DNA from: Macrostomum hystrix
Taxonomy: Eukaryota; Platyhelminthes; Macrostomidae
Assembly (NCBI GenBank): GCA_950097015.1
Contig: CATNEN010000001.1
Span: 15,183,001-15,247,000 of the forward strand
Direction of reading: 5' to 3'
DNA: 64,000 bases
Below are positions 20,850 through 31,734 of the stretch, piece by piece. The stretch's first letter is position 1; every line of letters begins with the position of its first letter. Under the pieces are notes generated by a model that did no database searches, was not told the DNA's origin, and saw only the letters and a list, made by a program, of their open reading frames with translations. Position numbers and translations under genes: made by a program.

Positions 20850-21599
20850 AAGTTCGATTTTTAGTTGATTTTTGCTGTGCATTATTAATTTTTGTCGCCG
20901 CTTCAGTTATTGTAAAATACGTTTATTTTCTTGATTCTATCGCGACCGCTACGCTAAATACGCTTAATTTCAAATTGCTTTTGTGAATTTTTTTCCCGGA
21001 ATAACGCTCAGATATTTTTGTGAAGTTACTGCGTTCTTGTTTTGTTGCCGTGTGTCACAGTTGCATTGTCCCGTTGTTTGATGCTATTTGTCATTGCTTA
21101 ATTTCTTTGATTGTCGTTGCCATGGTGTGTCATTATGGAATTTCGTTCGGATTTCTTTGTTATTTTTACTCGCCGCGTTGTTACTGTTTCGTCCGCCGTG
21201 TTCGATTATTGTTTCCTATTGTTAGTTGCTTAATTGGTCAGATGCATTGCTTAGATGTTGCTCTGTTATTTCCTGCTGTGTTTAATGATTACTGCTTATT
21301 GCTTAGTTATTACTCTGCCGAGTTGCGACTGCTTTGTGTTGCTATTGCTCAGTTATTATTCGAATTGAATTTGACTCCTGAACTTTTTCATATATATTTT
21401 TCCCGATTTTTGCTTACATAGTCGTAATACTTAATTTCGCACGAATTCAAAATTTTTCGCTACCAATCTCTAACGCGAATTAATTCCTGATTTCCCTGCT
21501 GCTATTGAAACGATTGGTAGGACACCGACCCCGGTGAATAGTGAATAGTCGCTGGCTTTAAATTCCTCACGCTCCAGCTAGGACATTCATTTTATTACA
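20850..21599 (+). repeat. Candidate LTR with primer-binding-like site
   Basis: The AT-rich segment begins near TGTCAAGTTCG and ends at ATTTTATTACA. One base later comes TGGCGAGCGGAGG, the position and TGG start expected for a tRNA primer-binding site. No second LTR or gag-pol is found nearby, so this may be a solo or truncated LTR. The cysteine-rich 133-codon ORF inside is considered non-coding. Confidence 0.3.
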
Positions 21600-22176
21600 G
21601 TGGCGAGCGGAGGTGAGTGTGCACAGGAAACCGCAGACCTCCCTACTCCCAAGCCCTCCCACAGACCTAGGGCAGCACTGACTCCACAGATTGCCTGGAG
21701 GCTGCTCAGCAGACTGCAGCACATCATTCTCCTCCAGCTAAAGGATGACGGTCAACACCGGCTGGCCGTCAGCCGCACATAATCAACAACTCACGTAAGT
21801 ACCTTTTTATTTCAAAATCAACAAACAGAAACATCAAGCTACAAAAAATTAAGATCAAGCAATTTAAACCACGAATCGAAGAAAACAAAACACACGAATA
21901 GAACAAAAGATCACTCATGGCGCGTACTGTATAAGAAACATCAGGCAAACAAAACGAAATAAAAAGGGCAGAGGTTCATAATTCGAACCGCGCCAGGCCA
22001 CACCCTACTTTCGAAACAAACAAACAAAAAGGGCGACTTTTACAACCGGAGCCTACCAGCACCTCCTGGCCCCGGGCGGCACTTGCCAGCGATTCGGCTA
22101 TAAACTGAGTGGCGGCCTCGTGGTCAGCTGCCCTGCCTTGCCATTGCGCGCGTCGTTGCCTCCGCCGCTGCGTTCC

Positions 22177-22756
22177 TCACCTGCGTCGCCTCGGGCGGGC
22201 CGCCGCGCCTATTTCTTCCAGGCTATCCCCCGATGACGATTCTTGCGGCGGGGGCAGCTCGACGACGGGTGGTGCCGCCGGTCCCACGGCTTCTAGTTCA
22301 TCACACGGGTCGGAGTCTGGATCCGACATGCCTTCATCATCTGAAGACATGCCTTCTCGCAGCTCCGCCCATAAGTCTTCGGTGGGATCCACCTGGGCCT
22401 CGTCGGACCCGCTGCTATCGCTGCTTGATACCGGCCGCCGTACCTGGACCGCGACTTCAGCCGTGCCTACCGCTGCCTGAGTTCCCCTATTCTTCTTGGG
22501 CGCTGGTTCTTGGGGACACGGCGCCTTGGCTAGCCTCTTCTGGGGCTGCTGTGCGTGGGGTAGAGGGCATAAAGTGTCGATGCCAATTCGGCGAGCGCTG
22601 ACCCAACGGAAAGAGCGCACTATAGCCAAATTGACTCCTTAAAATTTCAATGCGCTTACTCACCTCTATCGGCGCATCGATTCTCCTCACAATCCCCATC
22701 AGCCGTGGGCGCGTCGGCACCCTCTCTCCTGGCTGTTGGTTCTCCTCATCTTCCAT
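22177..22756 (-). CDS. Possible two-exon acidic protein (hypothetical)
   Basis: An ATG at 22756 opens a frame (MEDEENQQPGERVPTRPRL) that reaches a good splice donor (GAG|GTGAGTAAG, near 22664). A plausible acceptor (GTTGGGTCAG) lies about 60 nt downstream. Beyond it, one frame runs into a serine/aspartate/glutamate-rich segment (SSDSSGSDEAQVDPTEDLW) ending in arginines. That acidic frame does not join in phase with the first exon using these sites, so the model is incomplete. The region is GC-rich, unlike its flanks. The acidic plus proline-rich composition suits a nuclear or retroelement accessory protein, but no family is recognised. Confidence 0.25.
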
Positions 22757-22789
22757 CTCTTCCCTTTTTCTTTTATTTTCTTCTTGTAA

Positions 22790-23245
22790 TGTATTCCAAG
22801 TTTAAAGGCTACAACTAAGAAAGGCAGATGTTTGCAGTGGAACGTAAGATAGGACGTTATGCCTTAGCGGTCGCGCCCGGCTAAGACTTCTGGGCTTGAG
22901 TGACTGTATTTATGTGTCAGTATTAACCATAGACAAGAGGATATTATATGCGCTCTATATTAGGGGCTTTGCTCTAAAGTCTAAGTAACAAGTATGTAAG
23001 TTAACGGTGCTGAAGCTTAATAACGCTTGAAACTAGAACTGCTGCTGCTACAAATACCCCCCCTCCCAAAGGCAGGTAAGGGGATAACTCATGAAGCATA
23101 TAGGATCATAAGCAATGTCAAGCAAACACACCTGCGCGCGATAGGGAGCAAACGTCAGTGTCAATGGGGTACAATTTACGCATAGTTAAGTATATCTATG
23201 CAGATAGATATGCAGAAGTATATCGGGATGCTTCTCGCCAAGCTT
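22790..23245. other. Gene-free interval
   Basis: No credible ORF or structured element seen. Confidence 0.4.
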
Positions 23246-23923
23246 CGGAACAGGAACTCACTGAAACATATTAGGTAGGCCATACATTGCTCTTACTTAC
23301 TTACTTTGCAGGGGGGCCTGGGGCACTTGACGCACAAACACAGGAACGGCATGCCCCCAGGCCGACGAACTAGGCGAGAGCCGCCCATCGCGCCGCCTCC
23401 CCTGAGCAGGCACCTCACACACACAGCAGCAAGCCAAGCGGGGAAGGGGGCGGCAGCCGGAGTGCCTCTCACCCCAGGCCCGCACACGCACATAGCAGAC
23501 CAAGCCGGGCGGAAGAAATCAGTCCTCAGGGTGGGGGCTGGTGACGAGTGTACACTTTATCCAATCGCGCTGACGGAAAATCCAGATGAGCGCGCGGCGG
23601 TGTACACCCGCCCCCCAGCCACCCCCCGCAAGGTCTAACGCCCCAGCGCCAACGCACATAACTCATACAACGCAGAACAGGCACACAGAAAGGTAGGAGC
23701 GAAGCTATTTTTCAAGCTTTGACTGCATGAAATATGGTGCACCTCCGCCGGTCGCTACTGTCCAACCCCCCCAACAAGTACCGAAATTAATCGTGACCTG
23801 AAGGGTGAATCGAACTAGCGTCCTTTGGAGTGCGAGGCAGCGACGTTAGCCGCTGACCCCCCTCGCCCCTTCAGGAACAGGAACTCACTGAAACATTGTA
23901 GGTAGGCCATACATTGCTCTAAC
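23246..23923. repeat. Insertion flanked by a direct repeat of about 50 bp, with tRNA-like segment
   Basis: GGAACAGGAACTCACTGAAA with its AGGTAGGCCATACATTGCTC continuation occurs at about 23250-23297 and again at about 23875-23922. The intervening 570 bp are GC-rich. Near 23805-23880, on the minus strand, a B-box-like GTTCGATTC and an A-box-like TCAGCGGCTAACG are spaced as in a tRNA, but the anticodon stem does not pair well. It is best read as a tRNA-derived retroposon remnant. Confidence 0.45.
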
Positions 23924-24500
23924 AAAGTAGGATTTCCTGCTAGGATCTACCTGTAGCCTCTCGGGCTCTCGCCTAGCTCTCTGCGACCTCTGCAGCGGCT
24001 CTTGATCACTAGCCTCACCTGCTTCCTGGTTCTGAGCAGCCTACCTTACACCTTCAGCCCTAACGACATCTGCAACTTCCCCGTGCACAGAGGGCGGGAT
24101 AGGGGACGGGATTGGCGAGGGCGACGGACTGTCCGACAGCTGGACAACCACATCACCTGGTACTTCTCCCGCCTCTTCTTCATTGCAGACATCGTAGTCT
24201 GCCGGCTCCTGTAGACTCGACCCAGAGGCAGCCCACGGTCGCATGTGCCACCGGCGTGCGCTTCTTCTTCTTCTTGCTTTTTATCGCCTTTCGGCATAGC
24301 TCACCGGGAGTCCCTTACTCCAGCTCTTACGCTTCGCAGCTGCGTAGGTGGCGTGCCATGTTGGTGGCTGCCAGGAGGCGCCCGCACGATGGGAAGGCCT
24401 TTCGGATGCCTTTGTACACACGCGCCACCGACGCCGGTTCCGGCTGAGTGTCGTGGCACGCCCTCGCGTGTCTGGCGAAGTTGGACGTGCTGTACCACCT
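23300..24500. other. GC-rich block with overlapping weak ORFs
   Basis: Open frames overlap on both strands (for example 24041-24244 minus, acidic and proline-rich). This is expected from high GC. None shows a recognisable domain, and I do not call a gene. Confidence 0.35.
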
Positions 24501-24509
24501 GCCGCATAC

Positions 24510-25045
24510 CTAAATCTGTACAACTATCTATCTATCTATCCGGGCAATCGATTTTCTCGAAAACGGCTTATCCGATTTGCTTCAAACTTGCTTCATTAGA
24601 CTGGAAATTTCCTGGAAACGGTACACAACTTTTTTGGTTGAAATAGCTTCGTTCCAAAGGGATTAAATATTCGAAAAACATCTTTTTTGGCCGAGTTTTT
24701 TAAAGGTCAAACCTGCTTGGCTGCTCTGGCTTGCTAAAATTTGGCATTTCATTAGATTGCATCAGTGCCCAATGCATTCTCTCTTACCCTTGTGCTATAG
24801 GCTAAAATGAATGCAAGCCAATCAATGTACATATGTGTGTGTACCTTTTCTGGCTTCCAATTGAATTGAATGTTAGATCAGAAGGCCTGCGCAGTGCGCA
24901 GGCACTTTCTACTAGTCTTCCAATATACTAAAATTCAAAACTATATTTCTATCTATATATATATACGACAAATTAATCTAATATACTAAAAATGAAAATC
25001 TTTCTTAATATACTAAAAATGAAAATCTTGCTTGTTTGTCTATCT
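24510..25045 (+). mobile_element. Fragments of Helitron 5' ends
   Basis: An AACGGCTTATCCGATTT-type segment near 24560 and two ATATACTAAAAATGAAAATC strings at about 24980-25030 match the 5' ends of the Helitrons below but lack their bodies. Confidence 0.5.
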
Positions 25046-25639
25046 TCTACTATACTAAAAATGAAATGCTTGGTTGGTTGGTTGTAATTGATTTTCTTCC
25101 AAACGGCTCAACCGATTTTCACCATTTCTTCACCAAAAGATGCTAAATATGGGGACAATTATACACGTATTTTTATTAAGCTTAACTTTATTGCTAAAGG
25201 GATTAAATATTCGAAAAACATGATTTTTCAAAGGTCAAACCATCTTGGCCTATTGAGAATTTTACTCACTGCCACTGAATTAGAATTGCATCGTCAAATT
25301 GCGCAACAACCCCTAGCTGATTGAATTTGAAGCCTGCACTCTGGAGACAAATTGGAAATAAATGTACACAACCAACCGCAAGACTGAGTGTACTCTATTT
25401 TCTTACTTCATTGTACAAAGCCAGAACTTTGAGAATTCATTTTATAAGGCTGATTTTTGCACCCACTAACCAACAGTCGGAATAGCCTATGTGTAGGCAC
25501 TAGGAATATGTTAGGCTAGGCTAGGGTTCGATTCTGCACTGCATCAAATCTTTTAGACTAATTTTCAGCCAGTAGTGATTGAAGACTATTTTATATTATT
25601 TTTTTCATTTCGTAAATAAAATATCATAAATCATAGCAC

Positions 25640-27165
25640 ACCGGCTAAAACAGAGTTTGAATCATGGCTAAACCAGAGTCTGAATCATGGCTAAACCAGA
25701 GTCTGAATCATGGCTAAACCAGAGTCTGAATCATGGCTAAACCAGAGTCTGAATCATGGCTAAACCAGAGTCTGAATCATGGCTAAACCAGAGTCTGAAT
25801 CATGGCTAAACCAGAGTCTGAATCATGGCTAAACCAGAGTCTGAATCATGGCTAAACCAGAGTCTGAATCAAGGTTAAACAGAGTCTGGATCATGGCTAC
25901 ACCAGAGTCTGAATCATGGCTAAACCAGAGTTTGAATCATGGCTAAACCAGAGTCTGAATCATGGCTAAACCAGAGTTTGAATCATAGCTAAACCAGAGT
26001 CTGAATCATGGCTAAACCAGAGTCTGAATCATGGCTACACCAGAGTCTGAATCATAGCTAAACCAGAGTCTGAATCATGGCTAAACCAGATTCAGAATCA
26101 TGGCTAAACCAGAGTCTGAATCATGGCTAAACCAGAGTTTGAATCATAGCTAAACCAGAGTCTGAATCATGGCTACACCAGAGTCTGAATCATGGCTAAA
26201 CCAGAGTTTGAATCATGGCTAAACCAGAGTCTGAATCATGGCTAAACCAGAGTCTGAATCATGGCTAAACCAGAGTCTGAATCATGGCTAAACCAGAGTC
26301 TGAATCAAGGTTAAACAGAGTCTGGATCATGGCTACACCAGAGTCTGAATCATGGCTAAACCAGAGTTTGAATCATGGCTAAACCAGAGTCTGAATCATG
26401 GCTAAACCAGAGTTTGAATCATAGCTAAACCAGAGTCTGAATCATGGCTAAACCAGAGTCTGAATCATGGCTACACCAGAGTCTGAATCATAGCTAAACC
26501 AGAGTCTGAATCATGGCTAAACCAGATTCAGAATCATGGCTAAACCAGAGTCTGAATCATGGCTAAACCAGAGTTTGAATCATAGCTAAACCAGAGTCTG
26601 AATCATGGCTACACCAGAGTCTGAATCATGGCTAAACCAGAGTTTGAATCATAGCTAAACCAGAGTCTGAATCATGGCTAAACCAGAGTCTGAATCATGG
26701 CTACACCAGAGTCTGAATCATGGCTACACCAGAGTCTGAATCATAGCTAAACCGGAGTCTGATTCATGGCTACACCAGAGTCTGAATCATGGCTCATAGC
26801 TAAACCAGAGTTTGAATCATAGCTAAACCAGAGTCTGAATCATGGCTACACCAGAGTCTGAATCATGGCTCATAGCTAAACCAGAGTCTGAATCATGGCT
26901 AAACCAGAGTCTGAATCATGGCTACACCAGAGTCTGAATCATGGCTAAACCAGAGTTTAAATCATAGCTAAACCAGCGTCTGAATCATGGCTAAACCAGA
27001 GTTTGAATCATAGCTAAACCAGCGTCTGAATCATGGCTAAACTAGATTCTGAATCATGGCTAAACCAGAGTTTGAATCATGGCTAAACCAGAGTTTTAAT
27101 CATGGCAAAACCAGAGTTTGAATCATGGCTAACCCAGCGTTTGAATCATTGCTAAACCAGAACTG
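25640..27165 (+). repeat. 23-nt minisatellite (GAATCATGGCTAAACCAGAG + TCT)
   Basis: More than 60 head-to-tail copies with clustered variants (ACACC for AAACC, AGTTTG for AGTCTG, ATAGC for ATGGC). A higher-order block is visible: the stretch around 25860-26100 recurs around 26300-26540. The reverse complement forms the array at 48580-49130. Confidence 0.95.
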
Positions 27166-28215
27166 GTGGATAATCGTCAACTGGGGGATCATGGTAAACT
27201 GGGGGATAATTGTCAACTGGGGGATCATTGTCAACTGGAGGATCATTGGCCACTGGGGGATAATTGTCAACTGGGGGATAATTGTCAACTGGGGAGTCAT
27301 CATCAAATGCGGGATCATGGTTAACTGGGGGATAATTGTCAACTGGGGGATCATTGTCAACTGGGATCACCATCAATGGGGGATCATAGTCAACTGAGAG
27401 ATAATTGTCGACTGGGGGATAATCGTCAACTGGGGGATCATGGTCAACTGGAGGATCATTGTCAACGGGGGGATAATTGTCAACTGGGGGATAATTGTCA
27501 ACTGGGGAGTCATCATCAAATGCGGGATCATGGTTAACTGGGGGATAATTGTCAACTGGGGGATCATTGTCAACTGGGAGATCATTGTCAATGTCAACTG
27601 AGGGATCATTGTCAACTGGGGATCATTGTCAACTGGGGGTTTATCATCACCCGGAGGATCATTGTGAACTGGGGGGATCATTGTCAACTTGTTGATCATC
27701 ATCAACTGGGGGATCATTGTCAACTGGGGATCATTGTCAACTGGGGGTTTATCATCACCCGGAGGATCATTGTGAACTGGGGGGATCATTGTCAACTTGT
27801 TGATCATCATCAACTGGGGGATCATTGTCAACTGTGGGAACATTGTCAACTGGGGGAACGTTGTCAACTGGAGATTATCATCAATGGGGAGTCATCATTA
27901 ACTGGGGGATCATTGTCAACTGCGTGATCATCATCAATTGGGGGATTATTGTCAACTCGGGGATCATTGTCAGCTGTGGGAACATTGTCAACTGGGGATC
28001 ATCATCAATGGGGAGTCATCATTAACTGGGGGATCATTGTCAACTGCGTGATCATCATCAATTGAGGGATTATTGTCAACTGGGGGATCATAATCAACTG
28101 CGTGATCATCATCAATTGGGGGATTATTGTCAACGGGGGGATCATTGTCAACTGGGGGATCATTGTCAACTGGGGGATTATTGTCAACTGGGGGATCATT
28201 GTCAACTGATCATTG
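27166..28215 (+). repeat. 18-nt minisatellite (GGGGGATCATTGTCAACT)
   Basis: Dozens of copies with variants. The period is divisible by three and stop-poor, which yields spurious ORFs on both strands. The same unit in reverse complement fills 46910-47260 and 47860-48540. Confidence 0.95.
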
Positions 28216-28318
28216 TAGCGTAAAAAGGCTGAAAATGCAGCTGCTAAAAAGTGTATACTGGACGAAATCAAAATATTTCTGCTCCCCGAAGGGGGGCAAA
28301 ACTTGCTGAACTGAACAC

Positions 28319-28640
28319 TAATAAATTCAAATTAGATGGGATCACAATGGAATTGGGATCAGGGATTACCTAGGCAAAATGATTAGCTAAATTGGGTTCA
28401 TTGCATAACAGAACTGAGATCGTTGCTTAGCTAAATTGTGTTTGTGGCATAACAGAACTGAGCATAACAGATCCCAATCCTAAATTCACAGAATCTCTTA
28501 GATCCCAATGCTAAATTCAGAGAATCTCTTAGATCCCAATGCTAAATTCAGAGAATGCAATTCTTGCAGTCAAATGCAATGAACTGTGCAATGATACTGT
28601 CTTGTTGGCGGAGCAATCTGCGAATTCATCATCTCTACTG
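28319..28640 (+). repeat. Left copy of the repeat flanking the zinc-knuckle/RPA gene pair
   Basis: TAAATTCAAATTAGATGGGA onward, the CATAACAGAACTGAGATC blocks, three AGATCCCAATGCTAAATTCA units, and a TGCAATGAACTGTGCAATGA block. The same blocks in the same order recur at 31735-33990 around an expanded array. Confidence 0.8.
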
Positions 28641-28986
28641 TCCTTGTAAGTAAGTATTCACAAAGCAATTATTAAACTCATCAGTTGTCATTGAATTCCC
28701 TTATTTATAATATGTTATTTTGCATACTTTCATGTGGATGTTTGTTTAGTTAAAAACTTTCAATTAAGCTCCAAAACTTCATTTTAGGTTCTAAATTGAT
28801 CATAGCAATGAGCTGTGTCAGTTAAGTTTCTTATTTTCATTTAGGAGTAAGAAAAAGCAACACGAAACACTTATTTATCCAGTAAACAGAATTATTTATT
28901 TTATTTATTTAGAATTCTTTAAATTCTCAAACATAAATAAAAAAATCAAGAAATCATATCAAGTTAATTCCACAAACAAATTGAAT

Positions 28987-29351
<365 letters not shown>

Positions 29352-29423
29352 TTGTGGAACAGTGGAGTTATACAGTGGAACTATACAGTGGAAATTATAC
29401 GAGCGTGTCGTACGCTCACTCTG

Positions 29424-29431
29424 GTTTATAT
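29424..29431 (-). promoter_or_regulatory. TATA box of the zinc-knuckle/polyQ gene
   Basis: On the minus strand TATATAAA, with GAGCGT-type direct repeats on both sides, 73 bp before the start codon. Confidence 0.55.
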
Positions 29432-30055
29432 ACGCTCACTCATGTCAAGCAAGGATTAGCGAGATTGGTTTGAAAACCTTGCTAACGAAATGAAACTCAT
29501 TTCATTTTTTAAAGCCCGTTTCAGCTTAGGCAAAAATGAATACCAGCTTAGGGCCACCCCCAACCCCAGTTAAAATCGTGTGAGGCTTCATTGGTGAGCG
29601 TCATGAGGCTTTAGCTGTTTGTGATTACTGAAAAGTCGCACTAGGTTGGGGCTTGCACTGGCAGTTTAATGAAATCACTTTAGTTGAGTACAAAGTTTAC
29701 TGCTATTGGCTGACTTGAAACCCTCTATTTTTAGCCACGTTAGCCACACGCCGCACTGGCTTCCCAATTACAGTGTACATTTAAGATCTTTTTTGTGTCC
29801 TATTATTGAAGTGTGTCGAAAACAGATTGCATAACAAGTCGCACCACACTCGACTCTGACACCCCACACAGTGTACATAAAGAAAGAACGTAAAAGCTAA
29901 GGCAATCACCAGCCAATCCACAACAAGTAGCCCAGTGGGTGGATTAGAACAAAACTCTCTCTGATTGGTTAGCCAGATCTAAATTGATCTTTACATGGCA
30001 CCCTCTATTGGCATGAGTCATCACAGTTAGGGTTGTCCGAAACGAAATGCTGCAA

Positions 30056-30062
30056 TATAAAC
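30056..30062 (+). promoter_or_regulatory. TATA-like box of the RPA1-like gene
   Basis: TATAAAC lies about 106 bp upstream of the ATG at 30168. It faces away from the zinc-knuckle gene, so the two genes share a divergent intergenic region of about 0.8 kb. Confidence 0.45.
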
Positions 30063-30167
30063 TGGCACAATTGGCCTTGATGCTAAAACTATCAAACCAC
30101 AAACCGTAAAGACCTTATCAGTGAAATTTTTATAATCCATATTTTTGGCAACTATCAATCGAGCAAT

Positions 30168-31576
30168 ATGGAGTCAACCGAAGGAGCCAAGAAAAGCAAA
30201 GCGTGTATCTCTGCTCTGCTTCCGGGCCTGATGCACGCTGCAATCGTTGGCCTCGTAATGAGGCTGTCCAAAATCACGGACTTTGAAGGCAAAAGAGGAC
30301 CAGGCCAAGTGTTTTCCTTTATCCTCTGTGACGACACCGGCGATATACGTGTAAGCGTGTTCGGAAAGGATCTTAAGCCTTTCCTGGAGGTGTGTCGTGA
30401 GGGCGTCGCCGTCCGCATATCCGGCGGCTGGGTGAAGAAGGCGGATCCCAAATACAGCACTACGGACAATGAGCACGAGCTAACAGTTTCAATTGACCAA
30501 CGTGGAACCATTGTGAGGACCCTCGAGACCGTCATTCGACGTGCACCAAGCTATAAGAAGATAAAAGAGATTTCGGACTGTGAAATTAAAATGTAAGTTA
30601 ACTTGTTGCAATTGTTAAAAATAAAATGGAAAGGATTTGGAATATATATTCCCACTAAATGTTAGGTTAGCCAATTATTTCTAGGGAAACTTATTTAAAT
30701 CAGTCAGTGAAGTTGCTTAGTGAATGAGTTGATGCATTCTTGTAAGTTCACCCTTTGCCTCACATATCTCAGGAATGTTAACGTCTATGGCACGATTTCT
30801 GCTGTCCAGAAACCAACGGAAGTTAAAACCGGTTCCGGAAAACTTGTCAACCTGGCGAAAGTGACGCTTGTTGATCAGTCTGGGTCCTCCGTGTCGTGCA
30901 CATTTTGGGCCAGCTCTACTGCCCAAGTGAATGACTGGTCTGTGGGCGACGTTCTAGCGATTCATGGTGCTCAAGTCCAGGAATATTCCCAGACAATCAG
31001 TCTCGGATGTTCGAAAGCGGAAATTCAGCATTGGCCAGAAGACTCTGCTGATGTCTCCGACATTACCCAGTGGTACAAGGATGCGCTTTCTAGCCAACAG
31101 TGCTTCGAGGAGCTACGCGTGACGCAAAGCTCCCAGCGGGAGAAATATGCTAACCGTGACGACGAAATGGTATTACAGTACCCAGAGCGAATGTTCGACC
31201 AATTCGATGAGGTGCGAAGAATTAAAGTGCGATTTGGGGACAAAGAGGTAAGTTGATTTTACGAGTATTACGTGTGGGTTAAATAGAAACATGGTGTCAG
31301 AGAACGTACTAAAGAAGCAATAAGTGATTGACTGCTTAGATTCATTATTAACTTGTTCAATGAGGCCTCTTATCTCTAAAGATTAGGTTTATTCATTCAT
31401 TCAAGAGTAATATGAATATAAAAAATTGATTAAATTCATATATAAATTTCATTTCACAGGTGACATTTTCCCGAGATCATATCAACAGAAGTCAGCAGAT
31501 CCCCGCTATGTCAACCCCTAAGGCTCCCAATGTGTCCGAGAAGCCTGGGCCATCACATGATTTCATGGACGAGTAG
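30168..31576 (+). CDS. RPA1-like protein with two OB folds, three exons
   Basis: Exons 30168-30592, 30773-31247 and 31460-31576 join in phase (GT-AG introns with GTAAGT donors) to 338 codons. Exon 1 matches DNA-binding domain A of the 70-kDa RPA subunit: an opening IVGLVMRLSKITDF strand, VFSFILCDDTGDIRVSVF, and ISGGWVKKADPKYSTTDNE. The end of exon 1 and exon 2 match domain B: VNVYGTISAV, LAKVTLVDQSGSSVSCTFW, LAIHGAQVQEYSQTISLG and TQWYKD. The protein-interaction domain F and the zinc-bearing domain C are absent, so it is about half the size of RPA1. It would bind single-stranded DNA but could not form the usual trimer through domain C. AATAAA lies at 31590-31595. It may be a specialised paralogue or a Helitron-associated gene. 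Confidence 0.85.
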
Positions 31577-31734
31577 GACTTGAAAGACTAATAAAGATGC
31601 AATTAACGTGAGTAATGCTTGAGTGCATTTTTGTCTGCCAGTAGCGCATCTGAGTTCGATAGCCATCACAAGTAGTTTAACCTGATATGTATAATACGGC
31701 CCGATGAGACATATCAGGTAAATCCTGCTTTATT

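Larger units (their letters stand above)
25046..28309 (+). mobile_element. Non-autonomous Helitron 1 with minisatellite interior
   Basis: The 5' end is TCTACTATACTAAAAATGAA, followed by the AACGGCTCAACCGATTTTCA block found in every copy here. The 3' end has a short hairpin (GCTCCCCGAAGGGGGGC) followed by AAAACTTGCTGA, which fits the Helitron hairpin-plus-CTRR terminus. It has no terminal inverted repeats or target duplication, as expected. The interior is a 23-nt array followed by an 18-nt array; no Rep or helicase frame is present. Confidence 0.75.

Noticed and set aside
21020-21421. 133-codon Cys/Leu-rich ORF
   Set aside because: Composition follows the T-rich DNA; no start context, no domain, and it lies in a candidate LTR.
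23805-23880. Functional tRNA gene on the minus strand
   Set aside because: A and B boxes are recognisable but the anticodon stem does not pair, so it is treated as a tRNA-derived remnant.
25640-27165. Possible CRISPR array (23-nt repeats)
   Set aside because: Units are contiguous without unique spacers and the genome is eukaryotic; it is a minisatellite.
27373-27867. 164-codon minus-strand ORF
   Set aside because: Same 18-nt array artefact in Helitron 1.
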